A stretch of DNA of 64,000 nucleotides. It comes from Nonomuraea basaltis (GTDB taxonomy: Bacteria; Actinomycetota; Actinomycetes; Streptosporangiales; Streptosporangiaceae). The stretch covers positions 1 to 64,000 of the forward strand of contig NZ_VCJS01000001.1 of NCBI RefSeq assembly GCF_005893125.1. Reading direction: 5' to 3'. Below the pieces are notes generated by a model that was given only the letters and a program-made list of their open reading frames with translations, searched no databases and was not told where the DNA came from. The first letter of the stretch is position 1; the number at the start of each line of letters is the position of its first letter. The position numbers and the translations under genes were made by a program. Shown one piece after another: positions 31,165-39,869 of the stretch.

Positions 31165-33159
31165 GTGCGAAACGCCGGACCGATCGAATCACCGACCGAC
31201 CCGTTCGCCTCGGTGCCACTGCCATCGTCGGCCGTCTCCAAGAAGCCGCGGATCGAAGGACTGCCCCCGGGCGTCTCCCGGGACATCTTCGGGCCGCCGG
31301 ACAGGCAGGAGCCCCGGCCGGCGCAGGCTCCGAGCGCGCGGGGCGGTCCATCGGGAAGCGCGCTGCCGCCGGTGGCGCCGCCCGCGCAGCCATGGCCCAT
31401 GAAGGGCAAGGAGCCGTCGGCCCCCGTGTTCGGGACAGCCGGGCCGCAACCGTCGCCCGCCTTCGACGACTCCGAGTCGTCCAGACGGCGCCGGCTCCTG
31501 CCGGGCCTGGCCATGTTCATCGTGGTCCTCGCGGCGCTCGCGTACGTCGTGCCCGCCGTGCTCATGTCGGGCTCCGTGCTGCGCGGCACCCACGTGGCCG
31601 GCGTCGACATCGGCGGCCTGACCGTGACCCAGGCGGCCGACAAGCTCCGTACCGACCTGGGCGCCAAGCTCAGCAAGCCGGTCGTGGTCGACATCGGCAG
31701 CAAACAGGACAGCGTGCAGGCCGACGAGGCAGGGCTCGAGCTCGATGTGGTCGGCACGATCGGGCAGGCGCCGAGCGGGTTCCCCAGTCCGGTGGAGGTG
31801 TGGCGGGGCCTGACCGGCACGACCGAGCTGCAGCCGAAGGTCAGCATCGACTCAGCGCAGCTCACCAGGACCGTCGAGGGCCTGGCGGAGAGCGTCGACA
31901 AGCCCGCGGTCGAGGGCCGCGTGGTCTTCACCGGGCTGCAGCCGAAGGCCCGCGAGCCCGTCGACGGCGTGCTGCTCGACAGGGAGGACGCCGTCCGCCG
32001 GATCGGCGACGCCTTCCTGCGCGGGGGCGGCACCGTGGCGCTCACGCTCAGGCCGGCCAAGCCGGTCACGACGGCAGAGACCGTCGAGGCGGGCCTGGCC
32101 AAGGCGCGCGAGGCCGTCGCCGCGCCCATCACGCTGACCGTCGGAGACAAGACGGCGCAGGTCTCCCCGGCCATGATCGCCGCGAACCTGACCTACAACC
32201 CGGACGGCGATGGCACGCTCGCGCCCGAGTTCAACGCCAAGGCGGTGCTGGCCAGCCTGGAGACCAGCCTGGTCGACACCGCCCAGCAGCCCCGCGACGC
32301 CACGTACGAGATCGTGGACGGCAAGCCGGTCCTGGTGCCCGCGCGCACCGGCCGCGGCGTGAACGACAAGCTGCTGGCCAGGTACATGGAGAAGGTGTTC
32401 GACACGGGCGGCGACCGCACGATCCCTGTGCGGCTGGGCGCAGTCGAGCCGACCGTCACCACCCAGCGGGTCCGCGGCCTCGGCATCAAGGAGATCGTGG
32501 GCACGTTCACCACGACGTTCGACTGCTGCCTGCCGCGGGCGAAGAACATCCAGCGCATGGCCCAGCAGCTCGACGGCCACCTGGTGCAGCCGGGGGAGAC
32601 GTTCTCGATCAACGAGGTCGTGGGCGAGCGCACCGTCGAGGACGGCTACGTCGAGGCCGGGCAGATCGTCGGCGGCCGGATGGTGAACATCGTCGGCGGC
32701 GGCGTCTCGCAGTTCGCCACGACCATGTACAACGCGGCCTTCTTCGGCGGGTTCGAGGACGTCGAGCACCAGCCGATGGACTACTTCGCCCCGCGCTACC
32801 CGGCCGGGCGGGACGTGGCGCTGCTCTATCCCGACACGGACCTGAAGTGGCGGAACGACTCCCAGCACGGCGTGCTGGTCAAGACCGCCTTCACCGACAC
32901 CTCGGTCTCGGTGACGCTGTGGAGCACCAAGCGGTACGACAAGGTCGAGCCGGTCGAGTCGGAGCGGCGCAACCACACCCCGTTCCGGCGCGAGGTCAGC
33001 TCCGAGCCCGGGTGCCTGCCGACGGTGGGTGAGCAGGGCTTCACCATTGACGTCACCCGCGTGTTCTACAAGGGCGGCAAGGTGGTCAAGAAGGACCCGA
33101 AGCTGACCACGAAGTACCGGCCCCAGGCCCAGATCACCTGCACCGGCACCGGTCAGTGA
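31165..33159 (+). CDS. VanW-family protein with YoaR-like peptidoglycan-binding domains
   Basis: A 664-residue cell-envelope protein. The first 105 residues are Pro-rich and cytoplasmic, one membrane helix (LPGLAMFIVVLAALAYVVPAV) follows at about 112-132, and the rest is outside. Two PG-binding-4-type domains precede the VanW domain, which shows FDCCLPRAKNIQRMA, GETFSINEVVGERT, GGRMVNIVGGGVSQFATTMYNAAFF and FAPRYPAG. The GTG start has GGAGGAG upstream. VanW-like proteins occur near vancomycin resistance genes and in many actinomycetes; their role is unclear. Confidence 0.92.
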   Translation: MRNAGPIESPTDPFASVPLPSSAVSKKPRIEGLPPGVSRDIFGPPDRQEPRPAQAPSARGGPSGSALPPVAPPAQPWPMKGKEPSAPVFGTAGPQPSPAFDDSESSRRRRLLPGLAMFIVVLAALAYVVPAVLMSGSVLRGTHVAGVDIGGLTVTQAADKLRTDLGAKLSKPVVVDIGSKQDSVQADEAGLELDVVGTIGQAPSGFPSPVEVWRGLTGTTELQPKVSIDSAQLTRTVEGLAESVDKPAVEGRVVFTGLQPKAREPVDGVLLDREDAVRRIGDAFLRGGGTVALTLRPAKPVTTAETVEAGLAKAREAVAAPITLTVGDKTAQVSPAMIAANLTYNPDGDGTLAPEFNAKAVLASLETSLVDTAQQPRDATYEIVDGKPVLVPARTGRGVNDKLLARYMEKVFDTGGDRTIPVRLGAVEPTVTTQRVRGLGIKEIVGTFTTTFDCCLPRAKNIQRMAQQLDGHLVQPGETFSINEVVGERTVEDGYVEAGQIVGGRMVNIVGGGVSQFATTMYNAAFFGGFEDVEHQPMDYFAPRYPAGRDVALLYPDTDLKWRNDSQHGVLVKTAFTDTSVSVTLWSTKRYDKVEPVESERRNHTPFRREVSSEPGCLPTVGEQGFTIDVTRVFYKGGKVVKKDPKLTTKYRPQAQITCTGTGQ

Positions 33160-33589
33160 CGGGTACGGCCCGGCCACTGTGCGGGCCGGACGGGGTTGGG
33201 GTCCCTTGGGTGGTGGTCGGTGGGATTCCGGTCTGTGACGGCCCTGGCCTGCTCGCTCTGCCGGCCGTGCGGGGCTGGCACCCTTGGGATGGGATGTGGC
33301 GGGGCGCTGGGAAGGAGCAGGCCAGATCCCGCCACACGGGCCTGAGGGCTTCTGGGTGAGATTGCGGCCATGTGGCTGGCAGTGCGGGAGGAGGGTCAGG
33401 GGGGCCTGAGATCATCGGCGGCCAGGACGATCTCCGCAAGGTCATCCGGCTGCGCGCCAGTATCAATGCGGCGTGCCGTGTGGCCGCTGGTGACCGGCGG
33501 ACCAGCTACCACGCCACTGATGAGCGGATCACGATCGGGATCGCCGGACCCGACGCCCGTGAACGCATCGCCGGCCTGCGCCAGCAGCT
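33160..33589. other. island edge: no intact gene
   Basis: About 430 bases after the VanW gene. A plus-strand frame at 33372-33725 reads DDLRKVIRLRASINAACRVA ... and has GC-rich third positions, so it may be a fragment of a lost gene, but I cannot match it to a family and it overlaps the recombinase remnant on the other strand. No promoter or terminator is evident. Confidence 0.35.
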
Positions 33590-33930
33590 CACCCGGATGC
33601 CGCAGCTGGGTCGGCCAGGAACACCGGCCCCGCGGTGCGGCCGGCCAGCAGCCGGGGCAGGAGCCGGGCGGTGGCCCAGTGCATGTACAGCACCCGCTCG
33701 CGAAGAGCGTTGCGGTCGCCGGTGAATAGCGCTTCCAGTCGCGCCTGCGGCACGGCCTGGTTTCCCGCTGGGTGATCTTCCGGCGTTCCAGGTGCCGGGC
33801 GGGGTCGGCGGTGCCGGCTGCTCGCATGGCCTCGACCACGGGGAGCAGAGCGGCATGGTTCGACCAGGGCTTGAGGCTTTCCCGGCTACCGGCCCAGAAC
33901 CGTCCACGAAAGACGGCGAAAAGTCTCCGG
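33590..33930 (-). pseudogene. decayed tyrosine recombinase/integrase
   Basis: The minus strand reads RLEALFTGDRNALRERVLYM followed at once by HWATARLLPRLLAGRTAGPVFLAD and a stop at 33590-33592. In actinobacterial phage-type integrases the first block (LPRERTLWR-like) and the second (TARLLPRLLAGR ... FLTD) are separated by about 50 residues, so an internal deletion has fused them. Upstream sequence from about 33750 to 33930 (LLPVVEAMRAAGTADPARHLERRKITQ) continues in another frame, showing a frameshift. TQLRHPG near 33590-33610, in that frame, may be a relic of the catalytic HQLRH box. The Arg-His-Arg-Tyr catalytic set is not intact. Confidence 0.6.
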
Positions 33931-34120
33931 GGTCGGTTCAACGACAGCCTTGAAGTCATGAGTGCTGGTGACAACGAGCAGCCCGGCGCGGAGCATGCCA
34001 TCGAGACCCGCGGCCCGCGCCGCGGACGGATCGATGCGCGGAACGCCTCCATGGCCGTGGCCAGCGAGTCCGAACCCGGAAAGCTCACCGCAGCCCCGAC
34101 GAACTGAGGGAGATGACCGC

Positions 34121-35551
34121 GTGATTCCTGATTCAACCCCCGCCCCGCCTTCCTGGCGGGAACTGCTGGGCCCCGAACATCTCGGAGCTGCGATCGTGCT
34201 GGCGGGCGGCGTGCTCGTCGGTGCGGTCAATATCTATCTGGCCTCGAGTCTGCTGCCGACCGCCGTGGCCGACATCGGCGGTGCCGGCTTCTACGCGTGG
34301 AACATGACGATCTACCTCGTCGCCATGGTGATCGCGACGATGCTGGTCAGTCGGCTCCTGGCCCGGTGGGGGAACGTCGGCGCCTACCGCCTCGGCTTCG
34401 CCGTGTTCCTGGTGGGCTCGCTGGCCTGTGCGGCGAGCCCGGCGATGCCGGCACTGCTGGCCGGCCGCGGCGTCCAGGGATTCGGGGCGGGGGTGCTGTC
34501 CGGGCTGGGGTTCGCCGTCATCCGCTCGGCCCTGCCGCGCCGACTGTGGACCCGCGGCAACGCCCTGATGTCAGCGATGTACGGCGTCGGCAACTTCGCC
34601 GGACCGGCGCTCGGCGGCTTGTTCGCCCAGTTCGGCTCGTGGCGCCTGGCGTTCGTGGCGATGGCGATGATCGCGGCGGCGTGCTGCGCGGTCGTGCCCC
34701 GGGTGCTACCGCGCGGCGAACGCAGTGACGCGCGGGCGCCGGTCCCGGCCGTGTCGCTGCTGCTGGTCACGGCGGCCACCGCGGCCGTCAGCCTGGCCGG
34801 AGTGCTGCCCGGCACCATAGCGATGGTGGGCAGCATCGTGGTGGCACTGCTGCTGGTGGCCGTCTTCGTCGCCTACGAACGGATCAGCGAGCTGCGGGTC
34901 TTCCCGCGCACGACCTACCAGGCCGGCTCACCACTGAAGTGGATCTACTTGACGCTCGGGCTACTGGCCTTCGGCGTCGCGGTCGAGTCGTTCGTCCCGC
35001 TGTTCGGCCAGCAGCTGGGCGGGCTGCCCCCGCTCGCGGCCGGCCTGTTCGGCGCGGCCATCTCGCTCGGCTGGTCATTGACCCAGCTCGGCAGCTCATC
35101 GGCCACCAGGGAGCGCACGGTACGCCGTTTGCGCATCATCGGCCCGCTGCTCCTGGCGTCCGGCTTCCTCCTCCAGGGACTGCTGCAGCGCGAGGACACG
35201 CCGACCTGGCTGGTACTCATCTGGGTACCGGTGTTGTTCATCGCGGGTTCCGGCATCGGCCTGGCCTACCCGCACCTGTCCGTGGCCGCCATGTCCAGCA
35301 CCCAGGATCCGGAGGAAGGACGCAGGGCCGCCGCGGCGATCGCCACCGTGACGAGTCTGTCGATCGCGTTCGGCACGGCCGTGGCCGGAGTCCTGGTCAA
35401 CCTCGGCGACCCGTCGATGCTCGACTCGGCACGGTACGTACTGTTCGGATTCGCGATCATCTGCGCGATCGGCGCCATCACCGCACGCGCGGCGAACCGT
35501 TCGAGCCGCCCGGAGCCCGCCGACCACACTCCGCTCCAACAGGGCTCGTGA
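34121..35551 (+). CDS. MFS drug exporter-like transporter (island)
   Basis: A 476-residue multi-pass transporter, DHA2-like: about 14 hydrophobic segments, with the first-helix pattern NIYLASSLLPTAVADIGG and the loop GRGVQGFGAGVLSGLGFAVI. The GTG at 34121 has GAGGGAG eight bases upstream; the frame reaches 33962 but without family sequence. It precedes the P450 gene by 117 bases on the same strand, so it may export the product of the P450 reaction. The flanking recombinase remnant suggests it arrived by transfer. Confidence 0.88.
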   Translation: MIPDSTPAPPSWRELLGPEHLGAAIVLAGGVLVGAVNIYLASSLLPTAVADIGGAGFYAWNMTIYLVAMVIATMLVSRLLARWGNVGAYRLGFAVFLVGSLACAASPAMPALLAGRGVQGFGAGVLSGLGFAVIRSALPRRLWTRGNALMSAMYGVGNFAGPALGGLFAQFGSWRLAFVAMAMIAAACCAVVPRVLPRGERSDARAPVPAVSLLLVTAATAAVSLAGVLPGTIAMVGSIVVALLLVAVFVAYERISELRVFPRTTYQAGSPLKWIYLTLGLLAFGVAVESFVPLFGQQLGGLPPLAAGLFGAAISLGWSLTQLGSSSATRERTVRRLRIIGPLLLASGFLLQGLLQREDTPTWLVLIWVPVLFIAGSGIGLAYPHLSVAAMSSTQDPEEGRRAAAAIATVTSLSIAFGTAVAGVLVNLGDPSMLDSARYVLFGFAIICAIGAITARAANRSSRPEPADHTPLQQGS

Positions 35552-35668
35552 CTCGCGATCCACCGACATGACGTCCACCCCCCGGGGATGACCGGCTCAG
35601 GTTTCCGACCGCCTGTTCACCACGTTCCCGAGATCACCCAATGACCGTGTTCGATGCGAGGAGATGCC

Positions 35669-36886
35669 ATGACTGACGCCCTGCCAGAGATGTCGACCTT
35701 TCCGATGGCCCGCGCGTCGGGGTGTCCCTTCGACCCGTCGCCGGAGTTGAGCCGACGACTCGAAGACGCGCCGGTTTCACGAGTGAGACTGTGGGATGGC
35801 AGCACCCCGTGGATGGTCACCCGCTATGCGGATGTGCGTGCGCTGCTCGCCGATCCGCGGATCAGCGTCGACGTGGCGCAACCCGGCTTCCCTCACACCA
35901 ACGCGGTGAGCAAGGCACGCGACGCACACATGAAGACGCTGATGCAGATGGATGCGCCGGAGCACACCGCCCAGCGACGGCTCCTGACCTCGGACTTCAC
36001 GATCAGAAGGATGGAGGCGTTGCGGCCCCGGATCCAACGGATCGTCGATGATCTTATCGATGAGATGCTCGCCGGCCCGAATCCAGTCGACCTGGTGGAG
36101 GCGTTCGCGCTACCGGTTCCCTCACTGGTGATCTGCGAACTGCTGGGCGCGCCCTATACCGCCCGCGACCTCTTCCACCGAGTGTCCCGCACGCTCGTCA
36201 TGGACGAACCCGACCCTGAACAGGCCATGGCCGCCAGCGAGGAACTGAACGCCTACCTGGAGGAGTTGGTGGACAAGAAGAATGCCGAGCCGGGCGACGA
36301 CGTGTTCAGCAGGCTGGCCGTCGAGCAGTACCGGACCGGCGCGATGACCCGGCGTGAGATCGCCACGGCCGGTCAACTCCTTCTGGTGGCCGGGCACGAC
36401 ACCACCGCCACCATGATCGCGCTGGGCACGACCGCACTGCTGGCGCACCCGGACCAGTTGAGCGCGGTCCGCGACGGCGGCGACCCCGCACTGGTGGCCA
36501 ACGCCGCCGAAGAGCTCCTGCGCTACCTGTCCATCACCCATACCGAAGCCCGCCGCGTCGCGCGGGAAGACCTCGAGATCGGCGGCCGGCTCATCCGCAA
36601 AGGCGAAGGCATCATCGTGGTGAAAAGCATCGCCAACCGCGACCCCTCGGCCTTCCCCGACCCCGACACCCTCGATGTCCGCCGCAAGGCCCGCCACCAT
36701 GTCGCCTTCGGTTTCGGCGCCCACCAGTGTCTGGGCCAGCCACTCGCCCGAGTGGAACTGCAAGTCGTCTACAGCACCCTGTATCGACGCATCCCCACAC
36801 TGGCCCTGGCCGTACCGCTGGAACAGCTGACGTTCAAGGAGAACGCGGTCTTCTACGGAGTGCGCGAACTACCCGTTACCTGGTAA
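35669..36886 (+). CDS. cytochrome P450 (CYP105-like)
   Basis: A soluble class I bacterial P450 of 405 residues that monooxygenates a small molecule using electrons from ferredoxin. Motifs: oxygen-binding I-helix AGHDTTATM, K-helix EELLRY (ExxR), and heme loop FGFGAHQCLGQPLARVEL with ligand C354. The N-terminal FPMARASGCPFDP resembles CYP105/CYP107-type enzymes. GAGGAG lies seven bases before ATG 35669. The ferredoxin gene follows 19 bases later. The substrate cannot be read from sequence. Confidence 0.95.
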   Translation: MTDALPEMSTFPMARASGCPFDPSPELSRRLEDAPVSRVRLWDGSTPWMVTRYADVRALLADPRISVDVAQPGFPHTNAVSKARDAHMKTLMQMDAPEHTAQRRLLTSDFTIRRMEALRPRIQRIVDDLIDEMLAGPNPVDLVEAFALPVPSLVICELLGAPYTARDLFHRVSRTLVMDEPDPEQAMAASEELNAYLEELVDKKNAEPGDDVFSRLAVEQYRTGAMTRREIATAGQLLLVAGHDTTATMIALGTTALLAHPDQLSAVRDGGDPALVANAAEELLRYLSITHTEARRVAREDLEIGGRLIRKGEGIIVVKSIANRDPSAFPDPDTLDVRRKARHHVAFGFGAHQCLGQPLARVELQVVYSTLYRRIPTLALAVPLEQLTFKENAVFYGVRELPVTW

Positions 36887-36905
36887 ATCACACAAGGAGC
36901 AGCAC

Positions 36906-37103
36906 ATGAAGATCACCATCGACCAAGACGCCTGCATCGGCTCCGGGCAATGTGTACTCAGCTCACCTGAGGTGTTCGACCAGCGCGACGCCGACGGCAT
37001 CGTCGTGCTCCTGCAGGACAGCCCGGAACCCGGGCTACAGGAGGACGTCCGTGAGGCCGCCCGCATCTGCCCAGCCCTGGCGATCACGCTGACCCCGTCG
37101 TGA
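36906..37103 (+). CDS. [3Fe-4S] ferredoxin
   Basis: A 65-residue ferredoxin, the likely electron donor of the P450 19 bases upstream. Its cysteines are C10, C16 and C55, in DACIGSGQC and ARICPAL. The residue between C10 and C16 that would complete a 4Fe-4S motif is glycine, so a 3Fe-4S cluster is expected. AAGGAG lies before the ATG. The stop overlaps the start of the truncated reductase gene (GTGA). Confidence 0.94.
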   Translation: MKITIDQDACIGSGQCVLSSPEVFDQRDADGIVVLLQDSPEPGLQEDVREAARICPALAITLTPS

Positions 37104-37345
37104 ACCAGCCATCTCGAATCGTTGTCGTGGGTGCTTCTGCGGCGGGTCTGACCGCCGCAGAAACCCTGCGCCGAGCGAACCCCCTGGCGGCAGGCGCTCC
37201 AGCATGCCGCCACTACATGACAAGGCGACCACTCGGCTTGCGAACCATCCCCATGTCAGAGATTCAAGACCATCACACAAGGAGGCGTTCACGAACGATC
37301 GGAACAAACGTGTTGACCGACGTCCGCCACTGCCTGGCGTCGTAG
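37100..37345 (+). pseudogene. ferredoxin reductase remnant (N-terminus only)
   Basis: The gene begins with GTG overlapping the ferredoxin stop and reads SRIVVVGASAAGLTAAETLRR, the FAD-binding GxGxxG strand of ferredoxin-NAD(P)H reductases. After about residue 28 the sequence loses all resemblance to the family and stops at residue 81; an intact reductase has about 400 residues. The join near 37185 marks a deletion or insertion edge. The P450 system would therefore depend on a reductase encoded elsewhere. Confidence 0.8.
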
Positions 37346-37627
37346 CAGGCCAAGACAGGAACCACAGCCGCCTCGCCGGCCCGTCCAGTGGCCACCGTCG
37401 AGTTCCTCAACCCCCGCCTTGTCGGCCGTGCGCCTGGCCCATCGTCATAGCTCTTGGTCGTCAGTGGCGGGATCACAGAGGTCACGCAGCCGGCCGGGGA
37501 GTTCCGGCCGGTTGAACGACACGTCGCCCTTTGACCTGCGAGGGGAGGCTTAGCGTTCAATTCAGCCGGATGGTCCCAGCACCCCGATCAGGCGATCAAC
37601 TCGGCGGTGCGGGCGTGCGGGGCGTCC
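37346..37627. other. island right edge, no supported gene
   Basis: Short frames cross this stretch in several frames, none with recognisable sequence. Together with the region from 37186 it forms about 440 bases of unmatched DNA between the reductase break and the sugar dehydrogenase gene. Confidence 0.4.
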
Positions 37628-38686
37628 CTACTGCGCGGCAGGAACCGAGAAGAGGCGGTCGTCGCCCTCACGGGGTGAGCCCCTGCCGTCCTTGTTGCTG
37701 GTGCCCACCCACAGGGCTGTGCCAACGGGCGTGGCGGTGACCGCGCGGATCCGGCCGTACCGGTCGGTGAAGTGGGCGACCGGCTTGCCTGCAGAGCCAT
37801 CCTCGGCCAGCGGGACCTGCCACAGGCGGGTGCCGCGCAGCGCGCCCACCCAGAGGGAGCCGTTGGCGTACGCCATACCGGACGGGGAGGCCTCGCCCGT
37901 GGTCCAGGTGAGGATCGGGTTCACGAACCGCCGGTCGTCGCCGCGCCCCTCGACCTCGGGCCAGCCGTAGTTCGAGCCCGGCTTGATCAGGTTGACCTCG
38001 TCCCACGTGTTGGCGCCGAACTCGGAGGCGTACAGGCGGCCCTGGTCGTCCCAGGCCAGGCCCTGGACGTTGCGGTGGCCGTAGCTGTAGACGAGCGTGC
38101 CGAACGGGTTGCCCGGGGCGGGCGTGCCGTCCACGGTCATGCGCAGGATCTTGCCGCCGAGCGAGTCACGCTCCTGGGACAGGTCGCCCTCGCCGGTCTC
38201 GCCGGTGGTGGCGTACAGGTAGCCGTCGGGGCCGAACTCGAGCCGGCCGCCGTTGTGGATGCCGCCCTTGGGGATGCTCTTGACCAGGATCTCCTGGTCG
38301 CCGAGGCGGTTGCCGTCGAACGGGTAGCGGACAATCCGGTTGTCCTCTTCGGCGGTGAAGTAAAGGAATATTTGCTGATCTTTGACGGCCACGCCCATCA
38401 GGCCGCCCTCGCCGTCCGGCCGTACCCCTTCGATCTTCCCCAGCTCCGTCACCCGGCCCGCCTGGCTGACCCGCAGGAGCCTGGCCGAGTCCCGCTCGGT
38501 CACCAGCGCGTCTCCGCCGGGCAGGAAGGCGATCGCCCACGGCACGGCGAGCCCGGTCGCCACGTCCTTCGGCTCCCCAGGGGCCGGGGCGCCGTCCACG
38601 GCGGACGTGGGGAGCACTGCTCCGCCGCTGGAGCCGGAGCAGGCGGTGAGCGCGGTCAGTAGCATGATCGTCCAGAGCTTTCTCAT
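37628..38686 (-). CDS. PQQ-dependent aldose sugar dehydrogenase-like lipoprotein
   Basis: A 352-residue six-bladed beta-propeller enzyme of the soluble glucose/sorbosone dehydrogenase family, oxidising sugars or related alcohols with PQQ outside the membrane. The signal peptide ends at the lipobox LTAC (C16). Family landmarks: GLAVPWAIAFLPGGDALVTER, GGEGGLMGVAV-like DGEGGLMGVAV, KGGIHNGGRLEFGPDGYLYATTGE (catalytic His), SYGHRNVQGLAWD and EFGANTWDEVN. It is divergent from the hydroxyacid dehydrogenase gene, 38 bases apart. Confidence 0.9.
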   Translation of the reverse strand: MRKLWTIMLLTALTACSGSSGGAVLPTSAVDGAPAPGEPKDVATGLAVPWAIAFLPGGDALVTERDSARLLRVSQAGRVTELGKIEGVRPDGEGGLMGVAVKDQQIFLYFTAEEDNRIVRYPFDGNRLGDQEILVKSIPKGGIHNGGRLEFGPDGYLYATTGETGEGDLSQERDSLGGKILRMTVDGTPAPGNPFGTLVYSYGHRNVQGLAWDDQGRLYASEFGANTWDEVNLIKPGSNYGWPEVEGRGDDRRFVNPILTWTTGEASPSGMAYANGSLWVGALRGTRLWQVPLAEDGSAGKPVAHFTDRYGRIRAVTATPVGTALWVGTSNKDGRGSPREGDDRLFSVPAAQ

Positions 38687-38724
38687 GTGTTCCTTACTTC
38701 CCCTGGAGTCGTAAGGTTCTCCGC

Positions 38725-39633
38725 ATGAAGACCTGGGTTCCGTCCGATTCGGTAGCCGATGTTCTGTCCGAACTGCCTGGGGTTGAATGCGCCGTCTATG
38801 ACGGCACGTCCCCGATGCCGGAGGGGATCGAGGAGGTGGAGGTCTGGATTCCGCCGCTCGTCACGGTTCCGGACGTGCCCGGCACGCTGGCCAGGATGAG
38901 CTCGTTGCGGCTGGTGCAGACCGTTACTGCGGGGGTGGAGCCGTACCGGCCGCACATGCCCGAGGGCGCGCTGCTGTGCAACGCGCGCGGCGTGCACGAC
39001 GCGGGGACCGCGGAGTGGGCGGTCGGCGCGATGATCGCGGTGCTCAGGGAGTTCCCGGGGTTCGTGGACGCGCAGCGCCGGGGCGAGTGGACCTACCACC
39101 ACACCGACGTGCTGGCCGACTCGACCGTGCTGATCGTCGGCTACGGCTCCATCGGGGCCGCGCTGGAAAGGCGGCTCGAGGGCTTCGAGGTGGACGTCGT
39201 ACGCGTGGCCAGGAGCGCCCGCGAGGGTGTGCACGGCATGGACGAGCTGCCGGGGCTGCTGCCCCAGGCGGACGTCGTGGTGCTGCTCGTGCCCGCCACG
39301 TCCGACACCGCCGGCATGGCCGACGCCGCGTTCCTGGCGCGGATGAAGGACGGCGCCGTCCTCGTGAACGCCGCCAGGGGCGGCATCGTCGACACCGACG
39401 CACTGATCGCGGAGCTGAAACCCGGTAGGCTACGGGCCGCGCTGGATGTGACCGCGCCCGAGCCGCTGCCCGAGGGCCACCCCCTGTGGAGCGCGCCGGG
39501 CGTGCTGATCACCCCGCACGTGGCGGGCAGCACCCCCGCGTCGGGGCGGCGGATGTTGCGCCTGATCCGTGCCCAGCTCTCGCGTTACCTCGCGGGCGAG
39601 CAGTTGATCAACGTCATCACCGACTCGTACTGA
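38725..39633 (+). CDS. D-isomer-specific 2-hydroxyacid dehydrogenase
   Basis: A 302-residue NAD-dependent oxidoreductase interconverting a 2-hydroxy acid and a 2-keto acid. The Rossmann motif VGYGSIGAALERRL and the catalytic Arg in NAARGGIVDTD are present, followed by EPLPEGHPLW and the catalytic His in ITPHVAGST. The N-terminal catalytic half is divergent. The substrate is unknown; it could be phosphoglycerate or glyoxylate-like. It precedes the GGDEF-EAL gene and ilvBNC on the same strand. Confidence 0.9.
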   Translation: MKTWVPSDSVADVLSELPGVECAVYDGTSPMPEGIEEVEVWIPPLVTVPDVPGTLARMSSLRLVQTVTAGVEPYRPHMPEGALLCNARGVHDAGTAEWAVGAMIAVLREFPGFVDAQRRGEWTYHHTDVLADSTVLIVGYGSIGAALERRLEGFEVDVVRVARSAREGVHGMDELPGLLPQADVVVLLVPATSDTAGMADAAFLARMKDGAVLVNAARGGIVDTDALIAELKPGRLRAALDVTAPEPLPEGHPLWSAPGVLITPHVAGSTPASGRRMLRLIRAQLSRYLAGEQLINVITDSY

Positions 39634-39691
39634 GAGGATCCCGGAAAGTGGCTGCTCCGTGACCTTCGGTGCGTACGGTGGCCTTTGCAGG

Positions 39692-39719
39692 GAGTCCCTG
39701 ACTCACTGTCAAGGGACTC
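39692..39719 (+). terminator. imperfect hairpin, likely terminator after the hydroxyacid dehydrogenase
   Basis: GAGTCCCTGAC and GTCAAGGGACTC pair with one bulged A around a 5-base loop. It lies about 60 bases past the dehydrogenase stop and ends right at the TTG at 39720, which argues against that TTG as the start of the next gene. Confidence 0.5.
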
Positions 39720-39869
39720 TTGGCGGCAAGTGGTCTGTCTGGTTATCAGATCGGTGACGACATCGGCGTTGTCACCACCCGAGCACCCGTAACCGCACAC
39801 ACTGGCGAAGTGATCGCTCGGACTTCGGCGGTCGCAGGTGCAGAGTTCGAGACGGGATGGGCAACGACT

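Noticed and set aside
33160..33960. tRNA gene as integration target of the island
   Set aside because: I looked for a tRNA-like cloverleaf or T-loop sequence beside the recombinase remnant and saw none.
33958..34107. Short plus-strand frame before the island MFS gene
   Set aside because: Fifty residues without family resemblance, in the disturbed island edge; it is more likely leader sequence of the MFS gene.
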